The position numbers were made by a program, and so were the translations under genes. The notes beneath the pieces were generated by a model. The model saw only the letters and a program-made list of their open reading frames with translations. It did not search any database and had not been told where the DNA came from. A DNA stretch of 64,000 nt from Takakia lepidozioides (Eukaryota; Streptophyta; Takakiopsida; Takakiales; Takakiaceae): contig CM060733.1 of the NCBI GenBank assembly GCA_030704615.1, positions 51,212,001 to 51,276,000 of the forward strand, given 5' to 3'. Numbering within the stretch: position 1 is the stretch's first letter; each line of letters opens with the position of its first letter. Shown here piece by piece: positions 36,480-49,365 of this stretch.

Positions 36480-37870
36480 TAGTAATATGAGTTACAGGGC
36501 CTCCGTCCCCTTTCCGTTAAAAAAACTAAAAACTATAAAACTAAAATAAAAATAAAAAAATAAAAAATAATTCCGTGACTCTATAATTAGTCTAAATTTT
36601 TTGTTATTTTTTGGTCTTCAGGCAAAAGTCCGAAGTTTTGTCTGACTGTCATGGTGGGAGTCGGTAAGGGTTTTCAATGGCTAAGTAAGTTTTGTTTAAT
36701 GAAGGGGAAGAGGCTCTTATTTATCCTGTTGTTTAATGGATGAAAAGCAAGAAAGAAATATATAAAATGAATATTACAAAAGAAAAAATATATATGAATA
36801 CAGGAGGCAGGTCTGGTGACCAGAGGGGCTAACTAGGGTAGAGTAGATCCCTAGTGTAGGAGAGAGGGAGGAAGGAAGGAAGGAAGAAGGGAGGGAGGGT
36901 GAGGGTCAGGAGCTCGTGTTTGCGTCTGTGAACGCTCGGGATTTGTGTAATGCGAGTGATAACGGGGTTGTTAGAAGGAAGGAATTGAGAGAGCTGTGTG
37001 TTGATGTAAGCTGCAGGGATTGGGGAATGAGTCTGGAGAAGAGAGTGGTTCTTTGAGAGCCGTGAGATGCGGGGGGTTGAAATCAAGTCCAGCAGGGCAA
37101 TGAGGTTACAGTGACAAGTCTGCTTCAGGGTGAAGTGGTAGGGTGGCAGAAGCAGGTCCCCGTCTGGCAGTACACGTCGTCTGGAACAGAGGTAGGTTTC
37201 GAAAGTAGGTAGGCGGGGAATGTGATGATGAGTGTGCTGCTAGGTCTGGACAGAGGCCACACCTGTTTCACCTCTGCATTGCAAGAGCAGTGGATTTGCT
37301 AGAAGTCAACAATGAAGCATAATCAGCAGTGACAAGACGCCCTCTCCGTGGCCGGTAATGTTTGCTAAAACATGCTGGTCTTCAACACATTCTGTAGTGC
37401 TTCTTACACATCCCTGAGCTTTCCTTCCTTGGAGGCATGTGATTGTGCACATCTCACTGATTGTAGGTTTTCTGCATTACGCCGTTTTGTGCAGGTTATC
37501 CATCTCAAGTCGTAGTCAGGTCGTAATAGCTCACGGAGATTCTCCTTGCTTGGCAGGCTAATGTCTGTCCTCCAGTGTATATTGGGGTTGGGAGACCAGT
37601 CAGAGTCATGTAGATCTTCAGCTGATGTATTTCGGCATGTGTCTTCCAATGTCAAAATTTCAGTTCATGTACACAGTCAAATTTATGGTTCTTAGCTTTC
37701 TTTAAGGTGTCTTGCCAAATTCCATGAGGTGATGGCCAAGAGTGAAGAAGAACTCTCTACTTTTTTGGTTAGCATTACACTAGTTCTGTGCTGGACAGTA
37801 GAGTGTGTGAGGTTTGAAAGCCGTAGTCTGAGCTAGGAGCCTGATGCCCTCAACCAAGGCTGGACAGCGA
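36480..37870 (+). promoter_or_regulatory. Upstream region of the PRAF gene
   Basis: There is no coding signal before the PRAF start. An AT-rich part (to about 36800) is followed by a purine-rich run of GGAAGG/GGGAGG words at about 36860-36910, a common feature of plant leaders and promoters. The 5' UTR and promoter are probably here; no transcription start can be fixed. Confidence 0.35.
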
Positions 37871-40800
37871 ATGGCAGATCATGCTCGAAATGGACCCGTG
37901 GAGCGTGACATTGAACAGGTAGCAATGCTTGACCTGGTTGTTGGTTTGTGACTTGTATCAATATGATGTTTTCAAGCTGTGGATGGACAGCCAAGCACAA
38001 TTTAGCACTAGATTTGGAAGCACTGAACAGGGCGAATTTGGCCAATGGTTGAGTGGTCCGCTGAACCTTTCCAACCCAGAATGTGCATGGGGAAGCCCTT
38101 AGGAGTACTGACCATTATGTTAGCTGTTGTCCAACACATGAATGTGGCGTAGGCTTTCAGGGTGAAACCTTGATGTCCTCCTAATGCTGGGGTGAGTAGC
38201 CTTGCGCCCAGACTGCGGACCATGCTGTTCATTTCCTTACTGCTTCTGTAACAGGTTTTGAATGGTTGGCCCATGTTAGCAAAATAGTCTGTCCTCAGAT
38301 AGGAAGGTAGTGACTGCAATGTGCCCTACTACGGTCTGGCAAGAGCATTGAGGCTAGTTCTTTGGTGCAGTTCACCTGTCTTGGATGGCTTTGGAGAATT
38401 TGGAGTTAGAGGGTATGTTGTCTTCCTATTTTACAGCTCTGGGCTCTAGGTACGTTGATATCAGTTGATTCCTACTTGAGTACTTCAGGCTGGCGGTAGG
38501 TGCAGTCTGGTCATCAAGTTGTAAGTTTCCTCCTTGCATGTGGCATGGAATTTCCCCTCAGCACCAGCATAGACGGTCTCTTCAGGGATATTTCAGCAGA
38601 ATACTTTAAGATTCTTCAGTAGCTAGGGGAGGTTCATGAACCAGGTGAAACCCCAGCAGGTCGACTTGACACCCATGGGAATAAAAATGGTTGTAAATTG
38701 CCAATTGGATGGGGGCATATGTTGTGTCATGGTCCACGATTGAGGGGGTTGAGGCATAGCTGTTTTATTGGCTGACAGTGTGTCTAGCAGTTGGTGCTGG
38801 TTACTTCTGTCAGAATTTGCTAATGTGAGTGCAATTGTCTATGAAGGCTATCACTGCACTGAAGAAGGGTGCACAGCTTCTTAAGTACGGACGGAGAGGA
38901 AAGCCGAAGTTTTGCCCCTTCAGACTATCCAATGTGAGTTGCAAGCTCTTGTCACCCCCAACAATCACAATATCTTGGGAATTCTAATCTAGGTTTTAGG
39001 TCCTGCTGGCTGAGGAATCATTGGTGTGTCTGTTTCTGTGTTTGTGGGACTCTTCCCCATTTGCACTTGGGTTTTCACTTGGGTCTGCCTTTCATATATT
39101 TTGTTTTCCCGACACGTTCAAGCATTTGTGGAATTGCAAGTGCACCCCATCATTCTGCTTGTGAAGTACAAATCCTGTGATGGAAAACTCTTTGTCATGG
39201 TCCTCCAAAAGAAGCTTGCGAAGGAAACCATATACTGCATTGAATTGGAGGAGGCAGTTTTCATAGGGAGGCCACAATTGCAGTGAAGCTATACCTCCAT
39301 CCTTAGCTGGTGCTCAGAGGGTCTTCCTATGTAGTGACAAATATGCCAAAGAAAATGTAACATCTATTCAATCTGTCAAGAACAGAGGGTGATTTGGTCG
39401 ATTGACTAGTGCGGGTTTGCACAGGATGAGACTGCATTGATTTGGTATTCTGGGAGAGAAGAGAAACAACTTAGGCTGAGCACTGTTTCCAGGATTGTAC
39501 CTGGTCAACGGACTGTGAGTTCCTCCGCCTTAAGTTATATATATGACTGTTCCGACGTTACACAAATGTCTCCGTTGTTTGGTCACCTCTCATTCCTCTC
39601 CCTGAAAACTACTTATCTTGCTTACTTGCTGTTGTGCACCGATATTGCGTGGAGGGTATTGTCACCTGTGCTGAACAAGTGGATTACGCAGCTCAGTGAA
39701 GCATAATAGAATGAATGAGTCAAAAGAGTGGCAATTGTTCTACGTTGGTCAAGTGGAGAGCACAAATTTGGTTTGCTTGCTTTGCCGCCATCCTCGCTAT
39801 CTCTTGCTCTGCACAGGGTTTTGAACTATATCTCAATTCGTTCCCAGGCAATTTTCCAGCGGTACCCTCGGCCAGAAAAGGAATATCAGTCTTTTTCCCT
39901 CCTACACAACAATGAGGAGCGGTCACTTGATCTGGTGAGCTTTGATCGCATCTGCAGGACTCCCTCCACCCCCATTTCTGAGGTTGTAGTTTTTCTTAGG
40001 AATCCTACATAACCTTTCCAAAGGCTATAAGATTGTGAGGTCAACCGCTAGCACTCCTGGAACATGTTGATTGTATGGTAGTTTATGCAATTGGTAAGTT
40101 CTCAAGCAGTGTTTCCTTCTTTCCCATGGTTCCAGGTGTCCTCAGTTGTAAAGGGTAGACTCACTAGTATCTAATTTACTTTATGATATACAGATATGCA
40201 AGGATAAAGATGAAGCAGAAGTGTGGTTTGTGGGTCTCAAGGCTTTGGTCTCTGGTGCTCAGTCGCGGAAGCCAAAATATGACCCAAAGCGTGAAGGGGG
40301 CCCATCTTTTGATGCCATCAGTCCACTTACCCGCACACGGAAAAGTTCTCCTCTAACTTCCCCCTTCGGGAGCACTGATAGCCTACACCAGGTGTGTTTC
40401 TAGTTTCTACATGTATTCTGTCATGGGAAGGGTGAGATGCAAGCATGGGTACACATCAACCTTTGTATGAAATTGTGTCCTCTTGAATGAATTGCACATC
40501 TGGGGTGATTGGTGAAGCCTGACTCTTAGAGTGTTGCGGCTTCTACTCCGCCTCTTGCCATTTCAGTTGTGTTATGGTTCTTCATGCTTTAGGCACAGTG
40601 CAACCAATGGTACTGGTAGTGATCCTGCACTCTAACCTATAGGTGTCTTTCCCTGGGCCGCGTTGAAGTTGTGTTGAATGTGTGGTTTTGCTCAAATTTC
40701 CTTGTCACTTATAGGGAATAATCCCCAAGTTCGTTAAGTCACTCATTTTGTTATGGACGGGTCATGTTGTGCTTTATTGGCAGTTCTCCCATGACTGTTG

Positions 40801-43800
40801 TTCATTTCTGCCTCTTGCAGGATAACACAGATACATTGAAGACTTTAAGTCCTTATGGGAGCCCTCATCGGCATGGAATAGAAAAGAGTTACTCAGTAGG
40901 AGCACTTCTATCGGTGGAATCAAAGAGCAGCTTCTTTGAGACCGGATCTGTTGGAGGGTCAATGCATTCAGGCAGTTCGGATGTAGGTTCAGATAGTGTG
41001 AATGCGAATTCAAGACAGGGAGTGGTGGTTCCAATGGACACCTTCAGAGTAAGCATGTCAAGTGCTGTAAGTTCCTCCAGCCAGGGCTCTGGGCATGAAG
41101 ACGGAGACGCCCTGGGCGATGTTTTTATGTGGGGTGAGGGTGTTGGTGATGGAATTTTGGGGGGTGGTGTACATAGAATTGGCAGCTTTGGGGGACTCAA
41201 GCTGGATGCTCTTTTGCCTAAGGCCTTGGAATCAACAGCGGTGTTGGATGTCCAGAATATTGCCTGTGGAGGACGGCATGCAGCATTGGTAACGAAACAG
41301 GGTGAGGTTTTTTCTTGGGGAGAGGAGTCAGGTGGCAGACTGGGCCATGGGGTTGATTGTGATGTCCCACAACCCCAACTTGTGGACGCTCTGGCATCCA
41401 CTAACACTGAATTTGTATCATGTGGAGAGTATCACACATGCGCAGTCACCCTCTCGGGTGATCTCTACACTTGGGGTGATGGCACACACAATTTTGGCCT
41501 GTTGGGCCATGGCAATGATATCAGCCACTGGATGCCCAAGCGAGTGAACGGGCCCTTGGAGGGAATCCGGGTGTCATCCATTGCATGTGGCCCTTGGCAT
41601 ACGGCACTCGTCACTTCTGCTGGGCAGCTTTTTACATTTGGTGATGGGACATTTGGGGTACTTGGACATGGAGACAGAAAGAGTGCTTACTCCCCAAGAG
41701 AGGTTGAATCTCTAAAGGGACTCAAAACTGTTAGGGCGGCATGTGGCGTATGGCATACGGCAGCTGTTGTAGAGGTTATGGTCGGCTACTCAAGTGCCAG
41801 CAGCTGCTCATCTGGCAAGCTTTTTACATGGGGAGATGGTGATAAGGGTAGATTAGGCCATGGAGACAAGGAGCAGCGCTTGGTTCCTACATGTGTAGCA
41901 GCGCTTGTTGATCATAATTTCCACCAAGTGGGGTGTGGGCACAGCCTAACAGTAGCATTGACTACATCAGGACAGGTTTTCACAATGGGTAGCCCTACGT
42001 ACGGCCAATTGGGGGATCCACAGGCAGACGGCAAACTTCCGGGCCTGGTGGAAGGGAAGCTGTGGGAGGCTTTTGTAGAGGAGATTGCTTGTGGAGCAAA
42101 CCATGTTGCTGTTTTGACGCACAAAATGGAGGTCTACACATGGGGTAAGGGTGCCAATGGCAGGCTTGGCCATGGGGACACTGACGACAGGCATACACCC
42201 ACTCTGGTGGAGGTGCTGAAGGATAAGCAAGTGAAGAGCATAGCTTGTGGTTCCAGTTTTACAGCAGCCATTTGTCTGCACAAGTGGCTCTCAGGCGCTG
42301 ACCAATCAGTTTGCTCAGGATGCAGGCAGCCTTTTGGCTTCACGAGGAAGAGACACAACTGCTACAACTGTGGTCTTGTATTCTGTCATAGTTGCAGTTC
42401 CAAAAAGGTTCAGAAAGCTTCCTTAGCCCCCAATCCAAACAAGCCATATCGCGTCTGTGAACCGTGCTTTGGTAAGCTGAAAAAGGCTGCTGAAGCTGGA
42501 GTTACATCTCTTGTGCCTTTGTCCAAAAGGGGGGCTCCTCCTCGACGAACAGGTGATGTCAAAGAGAGGTCAGATAGACCAGAGTTTAAAGTTCCACGAC
42601 CACAACCGCCCGCATCAAAACCCCCTCCTAATGCAGAATTGGCAAAGGTGGTTGAGAACAAATCTCAGCTGAAACGCATAAAAAAACCGGAGTCTTTTTC
42701 TAGTCGTGTCTCTCCAGCACCAAATGGGCTTCCATCATGGGGCAGTGTGAATGTTCCCCACACTTTTAAGCCTGGATTGCTACCTGTCCATTCATCAAAT
42801 TCCAGAGTCTCCTTAGCCTCTTCTAATTCTGTCCCGACACCCAGAGCCATTTCCAGGGCTGTGTCACCTTTGTCGAGGCGCTCTAGTCCCCCTCGAGCAA
42901 CAACACCTACTCCAACTATAACCGGTCTTGCAATTCCAAAGACTCTGGTGGAGGATTTGAAGAAGACAAATGAGGCCTTGAGTGAGGAGAACCTAAAGTT
43001 ACGAGCACAGGTACTAACCAGTCTCAACTTCAAATTTCAAGCTCAATCCATATGTACATGAGTGACAGTTGCAGTTTTCTTAGGAAAACTGGAGTTGCAT
43101 CACCTGTTTTGATTTTTCGTTCTTTTCTGTCAACCTTCCATCAATAGTGAAGGAGACTGCTGTATCTGATATTCGTGCTTTAGGGATATGTCTGTCTTCA
43201 TCATCTGATTGGACTACCAGTACCTTATCAGAACGTCCTTGTTAAGCTGCGTTTCATACCCAGGTTACATACCTTTTATGTGGTTATATTCATGAGTTCA
43301 GAACTGTATCTACTCTCTTCTGTGCATATATTTTCTAGTCAATTCGGTATTTTGTTATGGCCCCAGGCATGAGTACTGTGCAGATTGCCTTTTGTTGGAC
43401 ACTGATGCAAAGCAAGGTTCTCCTCTAGTTCCATGAGTTAGTGCCTGGCTTGTTCGACTTTACACGGGTAGTTCTTTGCATCTGATGGTGAAAAGTCTCT
43501 TTGTATAGAAAGACAACTGACCATACGCGTCAATCTGGAACAATTTCATGTAGCCTTAGCTGATTTCGAATCTGATGCTGCTTCAATACACCATCAGTTC
43601 ACTGTTCATTGTCTTGCAAGGCTCAAGAGTTTCACTATGGAGAGCCTAGTGAAAGAGCACTGGCACAATTGCAAATGTTTTGACAAGTATTTTTCACAAT
43701 GGACACCATCGGTGAATGGTTGGTAAACAGGTTGATAGTCTTACAAGGCAGTGTCAAAGTCAAGAGAAGGAGGCACTGCGCTCGGCTCAACAGCTTCAGA

Positions 43801-45673
43801 ATGCCATTGCCATGACATCTGAGGAGGCTGCCAAATCCAGAGCTGCGAAGGAAGTCATTAAGTCTCTCACTGCTCAGGTGGGTCATCCGGCACTTTCATG
43901 TTGAGGGATGAGATCATTGTAGGGTTATGGTTTGCTCAATTCTGTTCGTAGAGAATTAGCGCTGTTGGATCAGAGATGTTTCAATCTGAGAATTTTGGTT
44001 GATGTCGAAAGGCCATTTCAGTCTCATCTTGAACAGTTGTTAGGTTTGATGACACACACTGGCATGAGCCAACCGGTAGATCGGTAGCATTGACAAATGC
44101 AATTGTAAATTTAGATTTTCTTGACCATTTGTGTAGGCTGGGGGCCAGTGCTGTTGGGTTTCCTCCCTTACTCTCTTTATCTGGTTCTTTTGCTAAAGTT
44201 GGGTATTGTGTTTCTAGTAGTCTGTCCATAGGATAGCAATAATTACAGTTTCATGTGCCGTTTTCAATAAAGGTGACTAGCCATCATTTCATCTTTCAAC
44301 TAAGCTTCTTGTTATGTATTGCAGCTCAAGGACATGGCAGAAAGACTACCTGCAGGAGTCTTTAGACATGGGAGGCTGGGATCTGTGCCTGTTGGTCGGC
44401 TTGATGCACCAAATGGCACCCATTCTGTGGCTGCCCCTGATACTCTGGCGTCATCTGGAGAAGGTGTCCAGTTGTTGTCTCGCAAGTACAGCATCACTAC
44501 TGCAACTACCAATGTCCGGGAGGTGGATGCAAATGGAATAACCAGTTCCCACTCAGTGTCAAGTCCTCATGCAATCACAGAGGCACAATCTGTTGGTAGT
44601 CCCCGTTTGGGTCCTAATCCCCATGCTGGTACTGAAGGTGATTTTGTTGGGCTGCAAAGTAGGGTGGCCATGCATCAAGGAGCCAGTAGAGTGTCAGAAG
44701 GTGATACAAATGGCCTTGAATCAACACAACAGCCAGAGGATGGGGGGAGAACTGTGGGTAATGTTTTCTCATCAGAGAATGGGAGGGAGCCTGAAACGGA
44801 CTGGGTCGAACAAGACGAACCTGGGGTGTATATCACCCTCACTGCATTGCCAGGGGGAGGCAAGGACCTCAAGCGGGTGCGATTCAGGTAATTGTAACCA
44901 AACTGGCGTTGAACCTCTCTTCGCTTTGATATATCAGAGTTTCTAAGATCGTTTCCAGGATTTGCTTTACTTTAGTCCAAGTGTACATGCTACAACCCTT
45001 TGAAAATCACAGCGACGTCTTTTAGTCTCTCAAAATCGTGGGGCTTGTATTCTGGGATGAACATCTTAAAATTGGGGTTTGTGAGTTTGGTAGTCCAACC
45101 AAGGAAGAGATAGGAAGTGGATGGTATGTGTATGGAGGCTTCCTTATGTTGAGCCCCACAAAGATTCGGACTTGTCCATGCGGGTTCTACAGACATGTTT
45201 GTCATGTAGGTTGCGTGGATATGCACACTTTCACCCTAAAGTCGAAGTAGGTTTCAGTACAGGAACCACCTCAGTTTCCATAAGACATTGTCTGGCATAT
45301 GGGAAGTTGCACAGCCAAACTACTCACTGTGCAGTGGGACCTATCTGTCATGTATGGAAGTCTGCAGCTTGATTGAAGGTGAACAGAGAAGTAATACATG
45401 TTTGTTTGAGGGTGATAAAGTAGGTATTTGCTCTGTTGGAATAATTGTTTTATTGGCCCATGCAGTCGAAAGCGTTTTAGTGAGCGGGAGGCTGAGCAAT
45501 GGTGGGCAGAAAATCGAGTGAGGGTACATGAGCAATACAATGTCCGTGGTGGGATTGATAGGGTAAATAATCCGACTGGGCCTTCGTCGGCAGCAGGGTT
45601 ACCAGCAGCATCAAGGCCTGTGGAGGAAGGAAGACCATTCTCTCTCTCCTCCCACATGCCTGGTAGCTCCTGA
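37871..45673 (+). CDS. PRAF: PH-RCC1-FYVE-BRX protein (PRAF family)
   Basis: Nine exons join in frame to 1205 residues: 37871-37918, 38847-38933, 39425-39514, 39848-39934, 40194-40391, 40821-43010, 43731-43877, 44325-44887 and 45466-45673. Domain order is that of plant PRAF proteins: a PH domain spread over exons 1-5 (residues about 17-125, with [17 protein letters not shown] and [11 protein letters not shown]); seven RCC1-type blades in the large exon 6 (about 271-656, repeated WGDG/LGHGD words); a variant FYVE finger (about 658-726, CSGC, CYNC, CHSC, CEPC, with RKRHNCYNC replacing the classic RRHHC); a coiled coil (about 870-960); and a C-terminal BRX domain (about 1125-1165, ending [15 protein letters not shown]). 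Family members bind phosphoinositides, and the RCC1 part can act as an exchange factor for small GTPases. The 16-residue first exon ends in ERDIEQ, as in Arabidopsis. Confidence 0.95.
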
Positions 45674-46915
45674 CCCCCACACCTTGCTTGTTTCATCCCT
45701 TTGTAGTTGTAGTTTCCGTAAAAAATATGTAAAAAGGGTTGAGGCGGTTCATGTTAGTTCTCCCTGGATTTTAAACAACATATTGGTCTATTCGAGATGT
45801 GGTAACACATTGTTGCCCTTTTTATGTGAGTTGGATAGATGTCAAGTGTAGTACCCCTTGTCTGTAGTGGATTCTGCTTTGCCTGGTGGCTTCTCTTCAA
45901 CATTGGCTGCCACTAGTTTCACCACCATATGAAAGACAAAGATGCATCCTCTCAGAAGGAGAGGTTACTCTTTGACAACTTCCTCGGGGACATTCACTTG
46001 CAGCAGCCTTTTGCCCATAGGCCTAAGATATGAAACCCTTGAAGATCCATTATGGGGTTTCCATCAGTAGAACAGAGAAAAGAGGGAAGATGGCAGTGGC
46101 CAGATGTACAAAGATGTTCAAACCCAAAAGCGCATCAAGTATCTTCACTGCTGGCGTTACGTTTGCTGTGATCTTCTCAGGCAAAGATGGGATAGAGGAA
46201 GGCTGTGTTGATCATTGCATGGACACAGTGGTTGTTTTTGTTTCCCTGCCAAAAAAATTCTCCTTCAGCTCAAGCTTGAATGAGCTCCAAGTCAATTTCT
46301 CTTGAGAAGCATTTTAGCTGCTGATTGGAGGTTCTGGTAGTCCTCCTTTTATTGCAGTTAGCTCTCCTTTCGCTTGTTCCTTTACAAGAAGAGCAAATCG
46401 CTGTACATGTGGGTTATGCCGGCAGGGTGAAAACCTTACGTCAGAATGTGTCAATAGCACTGTACATTGCCATAGATTTCTATTCCAATGAATGTAAAAA
46501 TTTTCCTTTGTGAAACAGGGTGAATAGAATAGAATACCTCCTATACCCATGTGATGTAAGTCTGACATTAATCATGAGGATATGATGTGGAAGTAACCTC
46601 CAATGTGGTTTGTCGTTTGTTTTGCTGAAGTATGCACATCCCTTGGTTAGATCTGGTTTACCTTGGCAGAAATGCACAACACAATTGCTTCCTGGTTCAT
46701 TCAGCAGTATGAACCTTGTTGGCAGAGCTGCTGAACTATGCTGTTACCAAGGTGTTGCTTGCTCTTACTTTGGTCTCCTGCATGGGAGCTAAACTATTCT
46801 CAAGTCACACGTATATTACATGAATGTGCAAACTATATACAAGCCAAATTAGAATAAGTGTTCTTGATTGCATAATTCTCATCATACTTACCATCCCCAA
46901 TATCTCCAATCTCTA
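45674..46915. other. Intergenic between convergent PRAF and TLDc genes
   Basis: No gene is seen. It holds the 3' flanks of both genes. Short frames here have no family resemblance. Confidence 0.6.
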
Positions 46916-49334
46916 TTACACAGAATCGCTTGCAGATGCTATCCCAACCATATTCAACATGTTTCTATCCTCTTTAAATCGCTCAAGTACTGTGCCCCTC
47001 AGGGCACCAAGAGCACTGGGTGTCCCATCTCCCTTGGTGACCACAGCCCAGCATTCAATCACATCAGGCGTTATATCAGACTTCACAGACAGCACAGGGT
47101 TGTTGAAGGTGACCGACTGCCGAGTGTGACCATGATCAAAGCTTGCGGCCAGAAAAAGACCAAAATGGTGGATTTGACCGCCAAATCCAATGCCATTAGG
47201 AATGCTGTCTGATGTGTAGTTGGCCGCACACTGCAAGAAGACACAATCCATAATCCGTTACATGCTCTCTCTCCTTACTTTTGCTGGTAGCTACATATGC
47301 ACGATCATCTTTCTTGTGACACTTCCTACATGTGAGCCCCCATCATCCAAGAAGAATGCCAAGCATGGAAAACAGTCTTACCCATTGCAGGTTGGAATTT
47401 GAACCAGTGGGTCGGAATACAGAGGCATGTGGATGCAGACTAAACAGAAAAGACTTCATGTCTCCATAGAAGTCGCTGTGCTTCTCCCAGGGCTGGCTGG
47501 CAAACCCCCCATACACACAGCCCTCCTTGTCCTTCACCACTATCACCGTGGAGCCTTTCACAACTCTGCCAATCCATGGGATGCTTCAAACCTGTCAGCT
47601 GCAAAGCATAAATGGAATTACAATATACAGCTGTGAGAGAGAGGTAGAGTTACATGCCATTTTCACCAAATTCTGTGGAAAATGGCAAGACAGAGAGCAA
47701 GGGGAGATTTGAGAGACTCAAAAGATACAGGTTGACATGGCTTTTGAGGCCACAGACCAGAGAGAATGTCTTCATGAGACATTTTGTGCCGTAGCCTTGT
47801 GGCCTAGACCCCGCACCCACTTTGGGCGGACAGACCAAAAGAATGTACTCATAAGCTGTTGTTTGCCATGGACAGAGAGAGAGAGGGAGAGAATGTACTC
47901 ATAAGACGTTGTTTGCCGTAGCCTTGTGGCCATTGACCCCGCGCCCAGTTTGAGCGGAACACAAAGGGACAGAACCTACCTTTGTCAGGGGCTGGAGAGA
48001 GGGAGAGAGATTCACATAGCATGTCAAAGCTAGACAAGGAAACACTAAGCACAATGTGCTGTGTTCGCCTCTTTTTAACGACATCATACAGCCTAATTCT
48101 AGGCACCATCAAACTGTCTCTACCCAAATCTGCCTCCATACCTCCCTTTACATATCCTTGCTGGAAAACCAGTTTTTAGGTGTACAAAGTGGCAATCAAA
48201 TGCACACCAGGTAACGCAACTCCTTTCCATGTAAGGAGATCCATCAAACCAAACAGAGCAAAAACAGCAGTAGTATGTGTACATAAGCAACACATACAAA
48301 TCACTGGCTTAGTCTCTTGCCCTTAGTAGCATTTCCTACAACAAAAGAAGGTGAAGTGGCATCACCTGGATCCATCACAGCCAACCAACCAACCAACAGG
48401 TTAGTGATCCCTGTGGAACCCCAGGCTTAAACCCCTTCACATTTGTTATCAATGTCATCCCTGCAACAGGTCATACTAGCAAGAGAGGAGAGGTAAGAGA
48501 GGTCCTTTCAGCCATTCAACATAGGTACAGAACTCAGTACACCTATTTCAGCCCATGCTCCAGAGGGAGGGGGGGTGGTCTCATGTCTGTAAGCACCCAT
48601 TCCCAAAAGGAAGGTGTCACTAGAGCCAAGTACTCAAGCAAGGGGACATATAGAAGCCCTTGGTTTTGCAAAAGTATTCCTAGATTCAGAGTAGAGCTTT
48701 AGTCAAGTCCATGTAAGTTCCTTATAGTGTCAACTCTCTTTGTGTCGCCATCCTAAGCAGCCCATCACAGTGTTGAAGGAGTCTGAATGGATACCTTGCT
48801 TGTAGACATAGTGTAGTCAGCTCCTTCAGCTCTTGCCTGCTCCTCTTCCAAATGAGAAGAGTGGCCAAGCATACTAACCATATAGGGCAGCAGCTTTAGG
48901 ATAAGACCTCTAGGGTGAACCCTAATGAGTCACCCCTCATGAGTCATCCCCGTTATCCAATTCCCCGTTCCGTTCTAGACAAAAAAATCTGAACAGAATA
49001 ATGGGATCAGGCATTCTTGAATGCTGTCTATGAAGATCTTAGCAACATTTAAGGAAAGAAAGAGAGAGCAAAAATTCCTCAAGCCTCTCATTTTCAGGTT
49101 TCCTAATGCTGATACAAGGCATTGGCTACAGTAGACCAGCCAAGAGAGCAATGTACATTGACCGGATCATGTAGAAGGTGTACACATATACTCTATTATG
49201 CTGTTGCTACAGGGCCTAGCTCAAGTTATCATGTATTAGTTTGCCATCAAATGTCCCTATATGTTCAAGGCTGGAGACGAAGGGATCAGGCAGTTCTTGA
49301 GTGTTGTTACAAAGAACATATCCACATTCAAGTG

Positions 49335-49365
<31 letters not shown>

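Noticed and set aside
40774..43033. Several long minus-strand frames
   Set aside because: All are antisense to PRAF exon 6, whose plus-strand frame carries RCC1 and FYVE domains.
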